Source of the DNA: Streptomyces lacrimifluminis
GTDB taxonomy: Bacteria > Actinomycetota > Actinomycetes > Streptomycetales > Streptomycetaceae
Direction: 5' to 3'
DNA length: 64,000 nt
Assembly: GCF_014646095.1 (NCBI RefSeq)
Contig: NZ_BMMU01000029.1
Coordinates: 1 to 64,000, forward strand
Under the pieces are notes generated by a model. That model saw nothing but the letters and a program-made list of their open reading frames with translations, did no database searches and was not told the DNA's origin. Below, piece after piece: positions 34,245-42,518 of the stretch; positions within the stretch are counted from its first letter, which is position 1; each line of letters starts with the position of its first letter. The position numbers and the translations under genes were made by a program.

Positions 34245-34778
34245 TCAGGCGTGCCGGGAGCGGTAGAGCGCGGCCTTGGCCCGGTTGCCGCAGCGCGCCA
34301 TGTCGCACCAGCGCCGGGAACCGCGGTGGGACCGGTCGACGTACAGCCGGGTGCACCGGGGCGCCGCGCACTCCTTCACCTGCTCCGGGGTAAGGGTGAT
34401 CAGCTCGACGGCGTCACGGGCCAGCGTCGACAGGACGGCCCCGATCGTGCCGTGGCGTACGACAGTGCCGTCGGGCAGCAGTTCGCAGCGCACCGGGTTC
34501 CGGCCGGCCGCGCGGTTGACGACGGCGCAGTCCTCCGGGGGCAACAGGGAGCCGTTGGTCGAGGCGACCACCAGCCGGTAGATCGCCTCGCGCAGGTGCA
34601 GAGCCGTGGTCAGGTCCGCCCTGGTCGCCGACGCGGGGGAGTCCAGGGCTCCGGAGGCGACGGACCAGTCGGTGAGGTCGGCCGGTGTGGTGAGCAGGTC
34701 CAGCGCGTCGTCACGTCGGTTCTGGACCGTACCGACGAAGTCCAGGGCCGCGCTGCCACTGACAAATGCGAACGTCAT
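34245..34778 (-). CDS. CGNR zinc-finger (ABATE-domain) transcriptional regulator
   Basis: A 177-residue protein. The N-terminal ABATE-type domain (ALDFVGTVQNRRDDALDLL, then HLREAIYRLV) is proposed to bind stress-related ligands. The C-terminal CGNR zinc finger uses Cys137, Cys142, Cys158 and Cys163 (CGNR at 163-166) and probably binds DNA. It is divergent from a DMT-family exporter; the 160 bases between contain eight GGTTRY-like half-sites, the best candidate for its binding array. So it probably controls itself and the exporter, perhaps in response to the cluster product. Confidence 0.88.
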   Translation of the reverse strand: MTFAFVSGSAALDFVGTVQNRRDDALDLLTTPADLTDWSVASGALDSPASATRADLTTALHLREAIYRLVVASTNGSLLPPEDCAVVNRAAGRNPVRCELLPDGTVVRHGTIGAVLSTLARDAVELITLTPEQVKECAAPRCTRLYVDRSHRGSRRWCDMARCGNRAKAALYRSRHA

Positions 34779-34786
34779 CTCCTGAG

Positions 34787-34917
34787 GGTAACCGCACGGG
34801 CAGGTTGCGAGAAGTGAAAAATAACCTCTCTGAATGGTTACCTGGACTTCGGGCGTAACCGCATTGACTGGTTGCTTGGCCGTCGGTAGGGTCCGAATAA
34901 CCCTGTTGACTGGTTAC
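34787..34917. promoter_or_regulatory. Array of GGTTRY half-sites between CGNR regulator and exporter
   Basis: Eight copies in either orientation: GGTAACC 34787, GGTTGC 34803, ATAACC 34821, GGTTACC 34836, GTAACC 34855, GGTTGC 34870, ATAACC 34897 and GGTTAC 34912. Two lie in the longer direct repeat TTGACTGGTTRC (34864-34875, 34906-34917), 42 bases apart, about four helical turns. The density is far above chance in DNA this GC-rich. Confidence 0.6.
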
Positions 34918-34942
34918 TGCTCGACGAGAGGTCACCCCTGTG

Positions 34943-35878
34943 ATGGAACGCGACGACCTGAAACTCGCAGAGGCCGATGCGGACACCCCTGCCGACGCGG
35001 ATGCCGGGACAGCGCGGGCCGCCGCGGCGCCGGCCTGGGCGTCCGCGGCGATCCCCGCCGTCTTCGTGGTCCTCTGGAGCAGCGCGTTCATCGCGGCGGT
35101 CATCGGCACCGACGCCGCCCCGCCCCTGCTGCTGACGTTCTCCCGCTTCGCGGTCGCCGGTGTGCTGCTCACGATCGTCGCCCTGGTGGCCAAGGCGCCC
35201 TGGCCCAGGGGCCGGATGCTGCTTCATGTCATCGTCGTCGGTCTGCTGATGCAGGCCGTGCAGTTCGGCGCCTTCTACACGGCCATCGGCGCGGGCCTGC
35301 CCGGCGGTGTCGTCGCGCTCATCCAGGGGTTCAACCCCGTGCTCATCGCCCTGCTGGCCGGGTTCCTGCTGGGTGAGGAGATCACCGGGCGGCAGTGGCT
35401 CGGCTTCGCCATCGGCGGCGTGGGCGTCGCGCTCGCCGTCGCCGGGGCGCTGCACTTCTCCACCGGCGCCATCGTGCTGTCCTTCGTCGGCCTGCTCGGC
35501 CTGAGCGTCGGCACCGTCTACCAGAAGCGCTACACCCAGGGTGTGGACGTCCGCAGCGGGACCGCCGTGCACTTCCTCGCGGGCGCCCCGGTGATGGGCG
35601 TGATGACCCTGACCCTGGAGGACCCCAAGGTCACCGACTGGGGTGCCTTCGGCGGCGCGCTGGCCTGGATCGTGCTGATCAACTCGGTGGGCACGTTCCT
35701 GCTGCTCAACTTCATGCTCAAGAAGCAGGACGCCAGCCGCGTCGGCACGCTCTTCTTCCTGACCCCGGCCGTCACCGCCCTGCTCGCCTGGATCGTCATC
35801 GACCAGACGCTGAGCCTGTCGGCGATCATCGGCCTCGTCCTGGGCGGCGTCGGCGTCCTGCTCGCGGTCCGCAAGTAG
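34943..35878 (+). CDS. EamA/DMT-family exporter
   Basis: A 311-residue membrane protein with ten predicted helices in two EamA repeats (first repeat about residues 30-165, second 175-310). It starts with a charged and Ala-rich cytoplasmic end. The family exports amino acids and small metabolites (RhaT/RhtA-like), which fits a cluster making an unusual amino acid. Start: ATG at 34943, with GAGAGG 11 bases upstream; GTG at 34940 is equally possible. Divergent from the CGNR regulator, 52 bases before the GAPDH gene and probably cotranscribed with it. Confidence 0.88.
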   Translation: MERDDLKLAEADADTPADADAGTARAAAAPAWASAAIPAVFVVLWSSAFIAAVIGTDAAPPLLLTFSRFAVAGVLLTIVALVAKAPWPRGRMLLHVIVVGLLMQAVQFGAFYTAIGAGLPGGVVALIQGFNPVLIALLAGFLLGEEITGRQWLGFAIGGVGVALAVAGALHFSTGAIVLSFVGLLGLSVGTVYQKRYTQGVDVRSGTAVHFLAGAPVMGVMTLTLEDPKVTDWGAFGGALAWIVLINSVGTFLLLNFMLKKQDASRVGTLFFLTPAVTALLAWIVIDQTLSLSAIIGLVLGGVGVLLAVRK

Positions 35879-35930
35879 CGCGAGCGGTAGCCGGATCCCC
35901 GCCCGCATCCCCAGAGGAGACGAAAGCATC

Positions 35931-36941
35931 ATGAGCATCAAGGTCGCCGTCAACGGGTTCGGCCGCATCGGCAGGGGGTTCCTCAGGGCGGCTCTCGCCC
36001 AGGGAGCCGACCTCGACATCGTGGCGGTGAACGACCTCACCGACGCGAAGACTCTCGCCCACCTGCTCGACTACGACAGCACCATGGGCCGGCTGAACGC
36101 CCGGGTCGAGGTCGACGGTGACGCCCTGGTCGTCGACGGCCGCAGGATCGCCGTCCACGCGGAGCGCGACCCCGCCAAGCTGCCGTGGGGCGAGCTGGGC
36201 ATCGACGTGGTCGTGGAGTCCACCGGCTTCTTCACCGACGGCAAGAAGGCCGCGGCGCACCTGGAGGCGGGCGCCCGCAAGGTCCTCATCTCCGCTCCCG
36301 CGTCGAACGAGGACCTCACCCTCGCGTACGGCATCAACCACACGAGCTACGACCCGGCCGTCCACCACATCGTCTCCAACGCGTCCTGCACGACGAACTG
36401 CCTGGCCCCGCTGGCCCAGGTGCTGCACCAGGGCCTCGGCCTCGAACACGGTCTGATGACCACCGTGCACGCCTACACCCAGGACCAGAACCTCCAGGAC
36501 GGCCCGCACAAGGACCCCCGGCGCGCCCGCTCGGCCGCGCTCAACATCGTCCCCACGTCCACCGGCGCCGCCAAGGCCATCGGTCTCGTCCTGCCCGAGC
36601 TGAACGGCCGGCTGGCGGGCCACTCGCTGCGCGTCCCGGTGCCGGTCGGCTCGATCACCGACCTCTCGGCGTACGTGGGACGCCCGACCACCGCCGAGGA
36701 GGTCAACGAGCTGTTCGCCGAGGCCGCCGCCGGCCCGCTGGCCGGCGTCCTGCGTTACACGGACGCCCCCCTCGTCTCCACCGACATCGTCGGCGACCCG
36801 GCGTCCTGCGTCTTCGACTCCCGGCTGACCACGGTCATGGGCGGGGGCCGCCATGTGAAGGTCTTCGGCTGGTACGACAACGAGTCGGGCTTCTCCCACC
36901 GGGTCGTGGACGTCGTACGACTCCTGGGCACCCGGGCCTGA
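35931..36941 (+). CDS. Glyceraldehyde-3-phosphate dehydrogenase (cluster copy)
   Basis: A 336-residue phosphorylating GAPDH. NAD-binding NGFGRIGR, catalytic Cys153 in SNASCTTNCLAP and His180 (TTVHAYTQDQ) are intact, so it should be active. The normally invariant WYDNEWGY near the end reads WYDNESGF (Ser319 for Trp). ATG start with GAGGAG upstream. Placed behind a DMT exporter at the end of a biosynthetic cluster, it is either a target-duplicate for self-protection, as with the GAPDH in pentalenolactone producers, or a precursor-supply enzyme alongside DhaL and DAHP synthase. Housekeeping gap is expected elsewhere. Confidence 0.93.
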   Translation: MSIKVAVNGFGRIGRGFLRAALAQGADLDIVAVNDLTDAKTLAHLLDYDSTMGRLNARVEVDGDALVVDGRRIAVHAERDPAKLPWGELGIDVVVESTGFFTDGKKAAAHLEAGARKVLISAPASNEDLTLAYGINHTSYDPAVHHIVSNASCTTNCLAPLAQVLHQGLGLEHGLMTTVHAYTQDQNLQDGPHKDPRRARSAALNIVPTSTGAAKAIGLVLPELNGRLAGHSLRVPVPVGSITDLSAYVGRPTTAEEVNELFAEAAAGPLAGVLRYTDAPLVSTDIVGDPASCVFDSRLTTVMGGGRHVKVFGWYDNESGFSHRVVDVVRLLGTRA

Positions 36942-36969
36942 CCGCCCCTCCGTGACCGACTCCGGTGAC

Positions 36970-37009
36970 CCTGCCCCGCGTGACGCCCTGAAACGTCACG
37001 CGGGGCAGG
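36970..37009. terminator. Bidirectional terminator between GAPDH and IclR genes
   Basis: A perfect 16-bp stem (CCTGCCCCGCGTGACG with its complement), 8-base loop CCCTGAAA, between convergent genes. Confidence 0.85.
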
Positions 37010-37046
37010 TCCCTCTGTCCGGGCGGTGCGGTCGGTCGGGCGGAGC

Positions 37047-37829
37047 TCAGTCGGAGATGCGCCAGGCCACGCCCCGGCCGGCGCCGAGTTCACGGGAGAG
37101 CTGGGTCGCCACCTCGCGTACGGCGACGGCGTGCCGCTGCTGGTCCGCGTCCGTGAGCAGCCGCTCCACGGGGCCGACGATGCCGATGGCCCCCGTCGGG
37201 TCGCCGTGCCGGTCGAACACAGGCGAGGCGATACCGGCCTCGCCGAGGGCGCTCTCCTGGTCCTCCAGCGCGTAACCGATGAGCTGGGTCCGCGCCAGCT
37301 GCTCCGCCAGGGCGGTGGGGTCCACCACGCTCTGCCCGGTCAGCCGGGCCAGTTCCCCCGCCAGCAGGTCCTTCTGCTCGCTCTGGGGCAGGAACGCGAC
37401 GACCGCCTTGCCGAGCGCGCAGGTGTTCCACGGAATGCTGGCGCCCAGTTCCAGGATCTGCACCCCGCTCCCGTGGCGGAAGGCGTGGTGCACGACGAGC
37501 ACGTGCCGGCGGTCGTCGAGCACGGCGACCCATACCGCCTCGCCGGTGCGCTCGGCCAGGGTGTCGGCCCAGGCGACCGACCGTGACCGCAGCTCCTGTG
37601 TCTCCAGGTAGGAGTTGCCGAGCCGCAGCAGGGCAGGGCCCAGAAGGTACTTGCTGGTCTCCTTCTCCTGGCGCACCAGCCCCTCGGCCTCCAGGGTGCG
37701 CAGCAAGGCGTGCGCGGTGGGCTTCGAGACACCGATCCGTTCAGCGAGGTCCGTGACGCCCAGGCGGGGACCCGAAGTGGCCAGCTCCCGCAGGATGCGG
37801 GCCGCGCGCTGAACGGACTGAACCGTCAT
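37047..37829 (-). CDS. IclR-family transcriptional regulator
   Basis: A 260-residue regulator: N-terminal winged helix-turn-helix (SVQRAARILRELATSG, VTDLAERIGVSKPTAHALLRTL) and C-terminal effector-binding GAF-like domain from about residue 80 (ASIPWNTCALGKAVVAFLP). IclR proteins often control catabolism of aromatic or C3-C4 compounds. The start is the second of two in-frame ATGs (the first is at 37841); neither has a strong ribosome site. Perfect palindromes just upstream suggest self-regulation. It may belong to the cluster or be the first core gene at its right edge. Confidence 0.88.
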   Translation of the reverse strand: MTVQSVQRAARILRELATSGPRLGVTDLAERIGVSKPTAHALLRTLEAEGLVRQEKETSKYLLGPALLRLGNSYLETQELRSRSVAWADTLAERTGEAVWVAVLDDRRHVLVVHHAFRHGSGVQILELGASIPWNTCALGKAVVAFLPQSEQKDLLAGELARLTGQSVVDPTALAEQLARTQLIGYALEDQESALGEAGIASPVFDRHGDPTGAIGIVGPVERLLTDADQQRHAVAVREVATQLSRELGAGRGVAWRISD

Positions 37830-37844
37830 TCTTACCCACATTCA

Positions 37845-37918
37845 GTATGTCCGAACAATGTTCGGCAAGCGTAAGGCCTGGCGGTAGCTTAGAGGGAGTT
37901 TGCTTGTATGGGACATAC
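37845..37918. promoter_or_regulatory. Palindromic operator candidates upstream of the IclR gene
   Basis: CCGAACAATGTTCGG (37851-37865) is a perfect 7-bp-arm palindrome. GTATGTCC (37845-37852) and its complement GGACATAC (37911-37918) form a second, widely spaced inverted pair. All lie within 90 bases of the IclR start. Confidence 0.45.
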
Positions 37919-38019
37919 GTGAGGGCGCCGTGGTGCGGGCGCACTTTACGCGGCCGGACCGGGCGCGGAAAGGCCTCGGCCATGGGCGGGTCATCGGGGC
38001 GCCGTAGAATCACGGCACC

Positions 38020-39183
38020 ATGGCATACCTCGACCACGCCGCGACCACCCCGATGCTCCCGGAGGCGGTCGAGGCAATGACCGCGCAGCTGGGCGTCACC
38101 GGCAACGCCTCCTCACTCCACGCGGCCGGCCGGAGGGCCAGGCGCACGGTCGAGGAGGCCCGGGAGACGCTCGCCGAGTCGCTCGGCGCCCGGCCCAGCG
38201 AGGTCGTGTTCACCTCCGGCGGCACCGAGGCCGACAACCTCGCCGTCAAGGGGCTGTACTGGTCCCGCCGGGACGCCGATCCGGCCCGCGTCCGCGTGCT
38301 CGCCAGCCCCGTCGAGCACCACGCCGTCCTCGACGCCGTGCACTGGCTCGGCGAGCACGAGGGCGCCGTCGTCGAGTACCTACCCGTCGACCCGTACGGC
38401 CGGGTCCACCCCGACGCCCTGCGCGAGGCCATCGCCCGCGACCCCGGCAGTGTGGCCCTGGCCACCGTGATGTGGGCCAACAACGAGATCGGCACGATCA
38501 TGCCGATCCGTGAACTCGCCGACGTGGCACGCGAGTTCGACGTTCCCCTGCATGCCGACGCCGTGCAGGCCTTCGGTCAGGTGCCCGTCTCCTTCGCCGA
38601 CTCCGGGCTCGCCGCGATGACCGTCTCCGGCCACAAGGTCGGCGGCCCGTACGGCATCGGCGCACTGCTGCTGGGCCGCGAGCACACCCCCGTACCGGTG
38701 CTGCACGGCGGAGGCCAGGAGCGGCACGTACGCTCCGGGACCCTCGATGTGCCGGCCGTCGCCTCCTTCGCGGTGGCCGGGCGGATCGCCGCCGAGCAGC
38801 AGGAGTGGTTCGCGCACGAGATCGGCGCCCTGCGCGACTCCCTGGTCGAGGGGGTGCTCAGGGTGGTGCCGGACGCCGTGCTCGGCGGTGACCCGGTCGG
38901 CCGGCTGCCCGCCAACGCGCACTTCACCTTCCCCGGCTGCGAGGGCGACTCCCTGCTGCTGCTCCTGGACGCCCAGGGCATCGAGTGCTCGACGGGGTCC
39001 GCCTGCACGGCCGGTGTGGCCCAGCCCAGCCATGTCCTCCTGGCCACCGGCGTTGCCCCCGGCCTGGCCCGCGGCACCCTCCGCTTCTCCTTCGGCCACA
39101 CCTCCACCCAGGCGGACGTGGAGGCGGTGACGAAGGCGATCGGCCCCGTGGTGGACCGGGCGCGGGCGGCGGGCCTCAGTTAG
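38020..39183 (+). CDS. Cysteine desulfurase (IscS/NifS type)
   Basis: A 387-residue PLP enzyme that takes sulfur from cysteine as a protein persulfide. YLDHAATTP start, the PLP lysine in SGHKVGGPYG and the catalytic Cys loop GIECSTGSACTAG are intact; the loop is short as in class I (IscS) enzymes. The gene mnmA follows two positions downstream on the same strand, so its likely job is sulfur supply for tRNA 2-thiouridine. ATG start; the transcript begins in the 178-base region shared with the IclR gene. Confidence 0.93.
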   Translation: MAYLDHAATTPMLPEAVEAMTAQLGVTGNASSLHAAGRRARRTVEEARETLAESLGARPSEVVFTSGGTEADNLAVKGLYWSRRDADPARVRVLASPVEHHAVLDAVHWLGEHEGAVVEYLPVDPYGRVHPDALREAIARDPGSVALATVMWANNEIGTIMPIRELADVAREFDVPLHADAVQAFGQVPVSFADSGLAAMTVSGHKVGGPYGIGALLLGREHTPVPVLHGGGQERHVRSGTLDVPAVASFAVAGRIAAEQQEWFAHEIGALRDSLVEGVLRVVPDAVLGGDPVGRLPANAHFTFPGCEGDSLLLLLDAQGIECSTGSACTAGVAQPSHVLLATGVAPGLARGTLRFSFGHTSTQADVEAVTKAIGPVVDRARAAGLS

Positions 39184-39354
39184 CCGAGGGGCGGGTCGGG
39201 CGCCGCGGCCTTGAAGGTGTTGCCGTCGGTCGGCAGGGCGAAGGCCGCTCCCGTCGCGCCGACAGATCAGGATCGGGGGACGGGGCACTTCGGGCGGCCG
39301 GCGCTCATCGAACGCTCACGAGTTCCGTGCCGGTGACATGCGTCACGATGATCT

Positions 39355-40092
39355 TCATGTGGTCGTGGTGGAAGCCTCTTCGACGAGCCGCAGGTACTTC
39401 TTCCAGTCCCACCCCTCGCCCGGGTCCGTGTGGTCCGTGCCCGGCACCTCCACATGCCCGATGATGTGCTCCCGGTCGACGGGTATGCCGTACCGCGCGC
39501 AGATCCTGGCCGTCAGCCGTGCCGAGGCGGCGTACATCGCGTCCGTGAAGTCCTCGGGCTTCTCCACGAAACCCTCGTGCTCGATGCCCACACTCCGCTC
39601 GTTGAACTCCCGGTTGCCCGCGTGGAACGCCACGTCCAGCTCGCGGATCATCTGCGTGACCCGCCCGTCCTTGCGGACGATGTAGTGCGCCGCCGCACCG
39701 TGCGCGGGGTCCTGGAAGACCTTCACCGCGCTCGCGTAGCCGCCCTGTGTGACATGGATGATCACCCGGTCCACGCCGTAGTCGTCGGGCCGGTCCGCCA
39801 TCCGCCAGTTCGCCGACGAGGCCGCCACCCAGAGCGCCCCCGCGTAGTCGATCTCGCCCTCCTTGCGCGGCTTCGCCACCCCGGGCACCCGCCACCACAG
39901 CCGGGCCAGTTCGTCCCGCGCGAGCACGCCCGTGGCGACGGCGGCCACCGCCCCGCCGATGAGCAGGGCGCGCCGCCCGATCCGCCGGTCGCCGTCCCGC
40001 GGAGCCCGCCCGTGGCCCTCGCTCCGCAGTGGCCGGGGAACATCCTGCGAAAGGCCGCGGCCGGTGTCCTGCCGAGCCTGTGTTTCCTTCAT
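39355..40092 (-). CDS. Exported N-acetylmuramoyl-L-alanine amidase (Amidase_2)
   Basis: 245 residues. N-terminal Arg pair before a hydrophobic segment (GRRALLIGGAVAAVATGV), a Tat-like or membrane-anchor signal, then an AmpD-like zinc amidase domain: first His in RVIIHVTQGG, then IIGHVEVPGTDHTDPGEGWDW containing the other ligands (read in two parts). It cleaves the lactoyl-amide bond in peptidoglycan. The ATG at 40092 is used; the open frame further upstream overlaps mnmA on the other strand. It lies convergent to the desulfurase gene and divergent from mnmA. Confidence 0.88.
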   Translation of the reverse strand: MKETQARQDTGRGLSQDVPRPLRSEGHGRAPRDGDRRIGRRALLIGGAVAAVATGVLARDELARLWWRVPGVAKPRKEGEIDYAGALWVAASSANWRMADRPDDYGVDRVIIHVTQGGYASAVKVFQDPAHGAAAHYIVRKDGRVTQMIRELDVAFHAGNREFNERSVGIEHEGFVEKPEDFTDAMYAASARLTARICARYGIPVDREHIIGHVEVPGTDHTDPGEGWDWKKYLRLVEEASTTTT

Positions 40093-40152
40093 GTCAGCGT
40101 GAACGGATACTCGCGCGCCCCGGTTCCCGGCGCCCCGTACCCTTGAAGGGTT

Positions 40153-41277
40153 ATGACTCACACCTCGCAGCAGCCCCTCCGCGTACTGGCCGCCATGTCC
40201 GGCGGCGTGGACTCCGCCGTAGCCGCCGCCCGCGCGGCGGAAGCCGGCCACGACGTGACAGGCGTCCACCTCGCCCTGTCCGCGAACCCGCAGTCGTTCC
40301 GCACGGGCGCGCGTGGCTGTTGCACCATCGAGGACTCCCGTGACGCCCGCCGCGCGGCCGACGTCATCGGCATCCCCTTCTACGTGTGGGACCTCGCCGA
40401 CCGCTTCCGCGAGGACGTGGTGGACGACTTCGTCGCCGAGTACGAGGCGGGGCGCACCCCGAACCCGTGCCTGCGCTGCAACGAGAAGATCAAGTTCGCC
40501 GCGCTCCTCGACAAGGCCCTGGCCCTCGGCTTCGACGCGGTCTGCACGGGCCACTACGCCCAGGTGATCCTCCATGAGGACGGCACGCGCGAGCTGCACC
40601 GCGCCTCCGACATGGCCAAGGACCAGTCGTACGTCCTCGGGGTGCTCGACGACCGCCAGCTCGCCCACGCGATGTTCCCCCTCGGTGACACCCTCACCAC
40701 GAAGGACGAGATCCGCGCGGAGGCCGAGCGGCGCGGCCTCGCGGTCGCCAAGAAGCCCGACTCGCACGACATCTGCTTCATCGCCGACGGCGACACCCAG
40801 GGTTTCCTGGCGAACCGCCTGGGCCGCGCCGAGGGCGACATCGTCGACGAGTCCGGCGCGAAGATCGGCACGCACGAGGGCGCGTACGGCTTCACCATCG
40901 GCCAGCGCAAGGGACTCCGCATCGGCACCCCGGCCGCCGACGGCAAGCCGCGCTACGTCCTCGACATCTCCCCCGTCGACAACACGGTGACGGTCGGCCC
41001 GGCCGCCGCCCTCGACGTCGACGCCCTCACCGCGATCAGGCCCCGCTGGTGCGGCGCGGCCCCCACCGGCCCCGGCACCTACACCGCCCAGCTGCGCGCC
41101 CACGGCGGCGAGACCGAGGTGACCGCCGAACTGGTCGACGGCCGCCTGGAGGTCGCGTTCACCGAGCCCGTACGCGGGGTGGCGCCGGGCCAGGCGATCG
41201 TCCTGTACGACGGCACACGTGTCGTCGGCTCGGCAACGATCGCCACGACGAACCGGGCCACCGCGGGCATGGTCTGA
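40153..41277 (+). CDS. mnmA: tRNA-specific 2-thiouridylase
   Basis: 374 residues. PP-loop ATP pyrophosphatase motif SGGVDSAVAA (residues 17-26), the catalytic Cys pair in NPCLRCNEKIKF and SHDICFI, and the C-terminal tRNA-binding barrels. It inserts sulfur at position 2 of the wobble uridine in tRNAs for Lys, Glu and Gln. It depends on a cysteine desulfurase such as the one encoded 1 kb upstream. ATG start; divergent from the amidase gene with 60 bases between. Confidence 0.95.
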   Translation: MTHTSQQPLRVLAAMSGGVDSAVAAARAAEAGHDVTGVHLALSANPQSFRTGARGCCTIEDSRDARRAADVIGIPFYVWDLADRFREDVVDDFVAEYEAGRTPNPCLRCNEKIKFAALLDKALALGFDAVCTGHYAQVILHEDGTRELHRASDMAKDQSYVLGVLDDRQLAHAMFPLGDTLTTKDEIRAEAERRGLAVAKKPDSHDICFIADGDTQGFLANRLGRAEGDIVDESGAKIGTHEGAYGFTIGQRKGLRIGTPAADGKPRYVLDISPVDNTVTVGPAAALDVDALTAIRPRWCGAAPTGPGTYTAQLRAHGGETEVTAELVDGRLEVAFTEPVRGVAPGQAIVLYDGTRVVGSATIATTNRATAGMV

Positions 41278-41364
41278 GCCGTCGTCCCGACACCGCCCGA
41301 CGCCCTCGGCGTGCGCAGGAGCTCGTGCGTGACCAAACCGGTGGAGAAGGACGACCCGGGAGGT

Positions 41365-41688
41365 CTACAGGGTCTCGACCTCGTAGAAGCACAGGTGGTC
41401 CTTTATCCGGGCCACCTCCGGCTTCGGCTCGGGGTACGCCCAGACGAGGTCGGCGGCGTCCGGGAGGGACCAGTAGGACGCCGTGCCCTTGAAAGGGCAG
41501 TACGTGTGGGTCTCGGAGGGTGTCAGCAGGTCGAGGCGGACGTCCTCGGCGGGGAGGTAGTACCGCGGGGGACAGCCGGTCTCCCGCAGGACGAGGGCGC
41601 GTCCGCTCTCGGCGAGCACCTGGCCGCCGTGGACGACCCTTACCCGGTCGGGGGTCTGCTCGATGGTGATCGTGTGTCCTTCAGCCAT
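41365..41688 (-). CDS. DUF427-domain protein
   Basis: A 107-residue protein covering one DUF427 domain: GGQVLAESGRALVLRE, PRYYLPAEDV, TYCPFKGTASYWS and an end in FYEVE. A small all-beta fold, widespread in Streptomyces, function not known. ATG start. Convergent to mnmA and divergent from the SDR gene. Confidence 0.88.
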   Translation of the reverse strand: MAEGHTITIEQTPDRVRVVHGGQVLAESGRALVLRETGCPPRYYLPAEDVRLDLLTPSETHTYCPFKGTASYWSLPDAADLVWAYPEPKPEVARIKDHLCFYEVETL

Positions 41689-41792
41689 ACCTGAGGAGCG
41701 TTCGCGGACCCGGAGTTGTTCCCGCCGGGGAGGGGGAGGGCGAGGGGGGAGCGCGGAGGGCGTGAGGCCCCGGTGATGCGAGCATGGCGGGC

Positions 41793-42482
41793 ATGGCTAC
41801 TCATGTGATCACCGGAGCGGGTTCGGGCATCGGTGCGGCGGTCGCGAGGCGGCTGCACGCGCGCGGGGACGAACTCGTGCTGCACGCGCGTGACGCGGGC
41901 CGCGCGAAGGAACTGGCGGCGGGGTTCCCGGGGGCGACGACGCTGGTGGGTGACCTGTCCGACCCGGACCGGCTGTCCTGGGCGTTCTCCCACCAGACGC
42001 TGCCCGACCGGGTGGACTCCCTGCTGCACATCGCGGGGGTTGTCGATCTGGGCCCGGTCGGTGACCTGACCCCCAAGACCTGGCGCCACCAGCTGAACGT
42101 CAACCTGATCGCCCCCGCCGAACTGACCCGGCACTTCCTGCCCCAACTCCGCGCCGCCCAGGGCCAGGTGGTCTTCGTCAACTCCGGCGCGGGCCTGAGT
42201 GCGAGTGCCAACTGGTCCGCGTACGCCGCGTCCAAGCACGGACTCAAGGCGCTGGCGGACTCGTTGCGCCAGGAGGAACACGGGGCCGGGGTGCGGGTGA
42301 CGACGGTGTATCCGGGGCGGACGGCGAGTCCGATGCAGGCGAAGGTGCACCAGCAGGAGGGCAAGGAGTACGACCCGTCGAAGTGGATCGACCCGGAGTC
42401 GGTGGCGACGACGATCCTGCTGACTCTGGACCTGCCCCGGGACGCGGAGATCAACGACGTGACGGTACGCCCCGGCAGGTGA
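41793..42482 (+). CDS. Short-chain dehydrogenase/reductase
   Basis: 229 residues, classical SDR. Cofactor motif TGAGSGIG near the N terminus, NSGAG region, catalytic Ser in FVNSGAGLSAS and YAASK with catalytic Tyr and Lys. An Arg after the second strand (HARDAGR) suggests NADP. ATG at 41793 chosen (MATHVITG); an ATG three codons upstream is possible. Substrate unknown. It is followed by a typical Streptomyces intergenic repeat. Confidence 0.88.
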   Translation: MATHVITGAGSGIGAAVARRLHARGDELVLHARDAGRAKELAAGFPGATTLVGDLSDPDRLSWAFSHQTLPDRVDSLLHIAGVVDLGPVGDLTPKTWRHQLNVNLIAPAELTRHFLPQLRAAQGQVVFVNSGAGLSASANWSAYAASKHGLKALADSLRQEEHGAGVRVTTVYPGRTASPMQAKVHQQEGKEYDPSKWIDPESVATTILLTLDLPRDAEINDVTVRPGR

Positions 42483-42518
42483 TGTCGGGTTCTCGCCCCC
42501 GCCGCCCCCGAACCCCCG

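Noticed and set aside
39182..39266. Short minus-strand tail reading like a protein end (ALPTDGNTFKAAAPDPP) between the desulfurase and amidase genes
   Set aside because: Only about 25 codons, preceded by a stop and without a start; could be a relic but cannot be supported.
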